This document shows, one piece after another, positions 5,068 through 6,537 of a DNA stretch of 6,537 bases. Numbering within the stretch: position 1 is the first letter of the stretch; each line of letters starts with the position of its first letter. The notes beneath the pieces were generated by a model that ran no database searches, had not been told where the DNA came from, and saw nothing but the letters and a program-made list of their open reading frames with translations. Source of the DNA: Deltaproteobacteria bacterium (lineage in GTDB: Bacteria > Myxococcota_A > UBA9160 > JAFDET01); assembly GCA_019310195.1 (NCBI GenBank), contig JAFDET010000178.1:1-6537 (forward strand), written 5' to 3'. Made by a program: the position numbers and the translations under genes.

Positions 5068-5493
5068 TCAACTCTCGCCCGAGGGTTCGTCCCCGTCCAC
5101 GGCGAAGTTCGGGTTCCAGGCCACCTCCCACAGGTGGCCGTCCGGGTCCGCGAAGTAGCCCGAGTACCCGCCCCAGAAGACGTCCTGTGCCGGCTTCACC
5201 AGCGTGGCGCCCGCAGCCAGCGCCTCCGCCATCACCGCGTCCGCCTCTTCGCGGCTGCGCACGTTGTGGGCCAGGGTGATGCCTCGGAAGCCGCCGCCTT
5301 CGGCCGGAACCGTGGCGTCCTCGGCCAACGCCTCGCGGGGATAGAGGGAGAGCCAGGTCCCGCCGCGCAGGTCGAAGAAGGCGATGCTGGGCGGACCTTC
5401 ACGCTGCGGCAGGCCCAGGCCGTCGCGGTAGAAGGCGATGGAGCGCTCCAGGTCCGAGACGCCGAGCGTGATGAGCGAGACGCGCGGCTCCAA
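5068..5493 (-). CDS. VOC superfamily (glyoxalase/bleomycin-resistance fold) protein
   Basis: This 141-residue protein has two beta-alpha-beta-beta-beta modules. The first contains LGVSDLERSIAFYRDGLGL (residues 10-28) and FFDLRGGTWLSLY. The second contains GITLAHNVRSREEADAVMAE (71-90), then GYSGYFADPDGHLWEVAWNP (109-128), the classic VOC ending with Glu123. Enzymes of this superfamily use a divalent metal for isomerisation, epoxide opening or dioxygen chemistry, and others simply bind ligands. His76 and Glu123 sit where metal ligands are expected, but the first-strand position usually held by His/Glu is Thr9, so the metal site may be altered or absent. The start is TTG (5491-5493) with a full AGGAGG (5502-5507 on the complement) 8 bases ahead. 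The upstream DUF3237 stop codon overlaps that site. It is a typical single-domain size. Confidence 0.9.
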   Translation of the reverse strand: MEPRVSLITLGVSDLERSIAFYRDGLGLPQREGPPSIAFFDLRGGTWLSLYPREALAEDATVPAEGGGFRGITLAHNVRSREEADAVMAEALAAGATLVKPAQDVFWGGYSGYFADPDGHLWEVAWNPNFAVDGDEPSGES

Positions 5494-5501
5494 CTCCCGG
5501 C

Positions 5502-5507
5502 CCTCCT
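5502..5507 (-). promoter_or_regulatory. Ribosome binding site AGGAGG for the VOC gene, overlapping the DUF3237 stop
   Basis: On the minus strand the stop codon TAG of the DUF3237 gene (5506-5508) runs straight into a perfect AGGAGG, 8 bases before the VOC TTG start. This fixes the TTG as the start and points to coupled translation. Confidence 0.75.
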
Positions 5508-5961
5508 AGTCGTTCACGCAGGCAAAGACGCGGTACTCGACGGCGTTGGGGAGCACGCGGCCCTCGGCGACCGCCACCACCGAGTTGAGCCAGGTGTAGC
5601 GCTCGTCCCCGGTCTCGAAACGGGGCTGGGTCATGAAGTGGGTGTCGCCGAAGGCGAGCTCGCCGCCCGCCGCCAGGGCCGCCTGCACTTTCTCGTTCAT
5701 CACCAGCACGCCCGGGTACTGCACGTAGACCACGGCGCCGTCGTCGGTCTCGAAGGTGCCGCGCACGTCCAGCCGCCCCACGCCTTGGTCATCCAGCAGA
5801 AACCAGTCGGCGCCGCCGGTCAGGAGTTGGCCGCGCAGGCGGGGGCCCTCGAAGCTGCCGCCGACCACTTCGAAGATCATGCGGTGGCCGAACGGCCCGC
5901 TTCCCGCGTCCACGGGCGGCTTCAAGTCGGCGCGATACGTCATGAGGGGTTCGAGCTTCAT
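5506..5961 (-). CDS. DUF3237 family protein
   Basis: This 151-residue protein matches the DUF3237 pattern throughout: ADLKPPVDAGSGPFGHRMIF (11-30), VVGGSFEGPRLRG (32-44), GGADWFLLDDQGV (49-61), the TDDGA strand turn (72-76) with VVYVQYPGV, and PRFETGDERYTWLN (113-126) near the end. The family is a beta-barrel-like fold of one domain, common in Proteobacteria and fungi, with no established reaction. Members often sit near catabolic or detoxification genes, as here beside VOC and SnoaL-like genes. The ATG at 5959-5961 is used because GGAGGAG (5964-5970 on the complement) lies just ahead; a second ATG at residue 7 has no ribosome site. The gap to the upstream NTF2-like gene is 19 bases and the stop overlaps the VOC ribosome site, so it is inside the operon. 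The family call is confident; the function is unknown. Confidence 0.9.
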   Translation of the reverse strand: MKLEPLMTYRADLKPPVDAGSGPFGHRMIFEVVGGSFEGPRLRGQLLTGGADWFLLDDQGVGRLDVRGTFETDDGAVVYVQYPGVLVMNEKVQAALAAGGELAFGDTHFMTQPRFETGDERYTWLNSVVAVAEGRVLPNAVEYRVFACVND

Positions 5962-5980
5962 GGCTCCTCCGGGTTCGGGG

Positions 5981-6537
5981 TCAGGACGTGAGCTGGCGCA
6001 GGATGGTGGCCGAGTCGAAGTAGACGCGCTCGCAGACCAGGTCGGCGCCGTCGAAGAGGAAGAAGGCGGTCATCCGGCAGCGGAACGGCTTTCCGGTGGG
6101 CTCGATTCCCAGCAATGGCCCTTCGTGGGTGCCCAGGAGCCAGAACTCCGCGATCACGGCGTCGTCGGCGTGACGCAGGGAGATCAGCTCGTTGCGCTGG
6201 TCCGGAAACGCCGTCCGGGTTTCGTGGAAGTAGTCGCGCACGGCGGCCTCGCCGTCGTGGATCCGGTCGGTGGCGATCAGCTCGTAGCGGGGGTGGCCGA
6301 AGGTATCGATGGTGGCGTCGAAGTCGTGGACGTTCTCGGACTCCATGTGGCGGCGCACGACCTCTTCGCGCTGCCGCCGCAGGTCGGGTGCGATCGGCTT
6401 GGGCGGGGTGGTGTCGTAGGGGGCCGGGAGCGGCAGTCCGAAGCGCGCGTGCAGCAGGTGCACGTCGTGCAGGTCCTTCTCGTCGGGCTCGTAGCCCAGA
6501 TGGCAGGCCAGCTGGATCTTCGCCGAGATGCAGGGCA
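5981..6537 (-). CDS. NTF2/SnoaL-like (ester cyclase-type) protein, N-terminus beyond right edge
   Basis: The C-terminal part of about 130 residues is an NTF2-like cone fold of the SnoaL/ester-cyclase type: HMESENVHDFDATIDTFG, then IHDGEAAVRDYFHETRTAFP, LLGTHEGPLLGIEPTGKPF and FFLFDGADLVCERVYFD. In known members this pocket binds a small hydrophobic ligand and some catalyse cyclisation, isomerisation or hydrolysis. A GTG at 6461-6463 could start it, but the frame stays open for 24 more codons to the window edge with nearly all-GC third positions (reading CISAKIQLACHLGYEPDEKD in part). No ATG occurs there and no good ribosome site precedes that GTG, so the real start is probably outside. The N-terminal extension of at least 50 residues before the NTF2 domain is not recognised and may belong to a second domain. 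It is the first visible gene of the operon and ends 19 bases before DUF3237. Confidence 0.8.
   Translation of the reverse strand, partial: PCISAKIQLACHLGYEPDEKDLHDVHLLHARFGLPLPAPYDTTPPKPIAPDLRRQREEVVRRHMESENVHDFDATIDTFGHPRYELIATDRIHDGEAAVRDYFHETRTAFPDQRNELISLRHADDAVIAEFWLLGTHEGPLLGIEPTGKPFRCRMTAFFLFDGADLVCERVYFDSATILRQLTS

Noticed and set aside
5050..5991. A 313-codon plus-strand open frame antisense to VOC and DUF3237
   Set aside because: A His/Ala/Gly/Val-rich shadow of two confidently identified minus-strand genes.

Overview
This is a GC-rich, gene-dense bacterial window in which almost every codon of the real genes ends in G or C. Shine-Dalgarno sites of the AGGAG/GGAGG type and frequent GTG and TTG starts fit a high-GC bacterium. 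A proteobacterial or myxococcal ('deltaproteobacterial') or similar environmental lineage is the most natural guess, but nothing here fixes the taxon. No RNA gene, mobile element, CRISPR array or integration site is visible.

Layout: (1) 1-1172, minus strand: a glutathione S-transferase-like gene (540-1172) is followed after 100 bases by an XRE-type helix-turn-helix regulator (start at 439) that runs off the left edge. (2) 1286-2866, plus strand: a lone polytopic membrane protein resembling GT-C lipid-carrier-dependent glycosyltransferases, divergent from the GST across a 113-base gap. (3) 2883-3323, minus strand: a GFA/CENP-V-fold zinc protein, convergent with the glycosyltransferase and divergent from (4) 3377-3835, plus strand: a GNAT acetyltransferase. 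(5) 3839-6537, minus strand: a tight run of six genes in the transcription order NTF2/SnoaL-like protein (its start lies off the right edge), DUF3237 protein, VOC/glyoxalase-fold protein, small four-helix membrane protein, 65-residue lipoprotein with 11-residue repeats, DUF924 protein. The gaps are 19, 12, 4, 29 and 5 bases, so this is very likely one operon.

How the genes might work together: the GST and the GFA protein belong to families linked to glutathione chemistry, and the VOC, SnoaL-like and DUF3237 proteins are small-molecule-enzyme folds often found near detoxification or catabolic genes. This is a loose theme and not a recognisable pathway. The membrane protein and lipoprotein in the middle of the operon suggest an envelope component.

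An honest appraisal: this is mostly ordinary accessory or housekeeping sequence with several uncharacterised families. The points most worth following are the undecad-repeat lipoprotein paired with a small membrane protein, a perfectly placed -10 box that would make the GFA mRNA leaderless, and the two genes cut by the window edges, whose coding sequence extends to the edge. Many long open frames on the opposite strands are GC-driven shadows and were left out.
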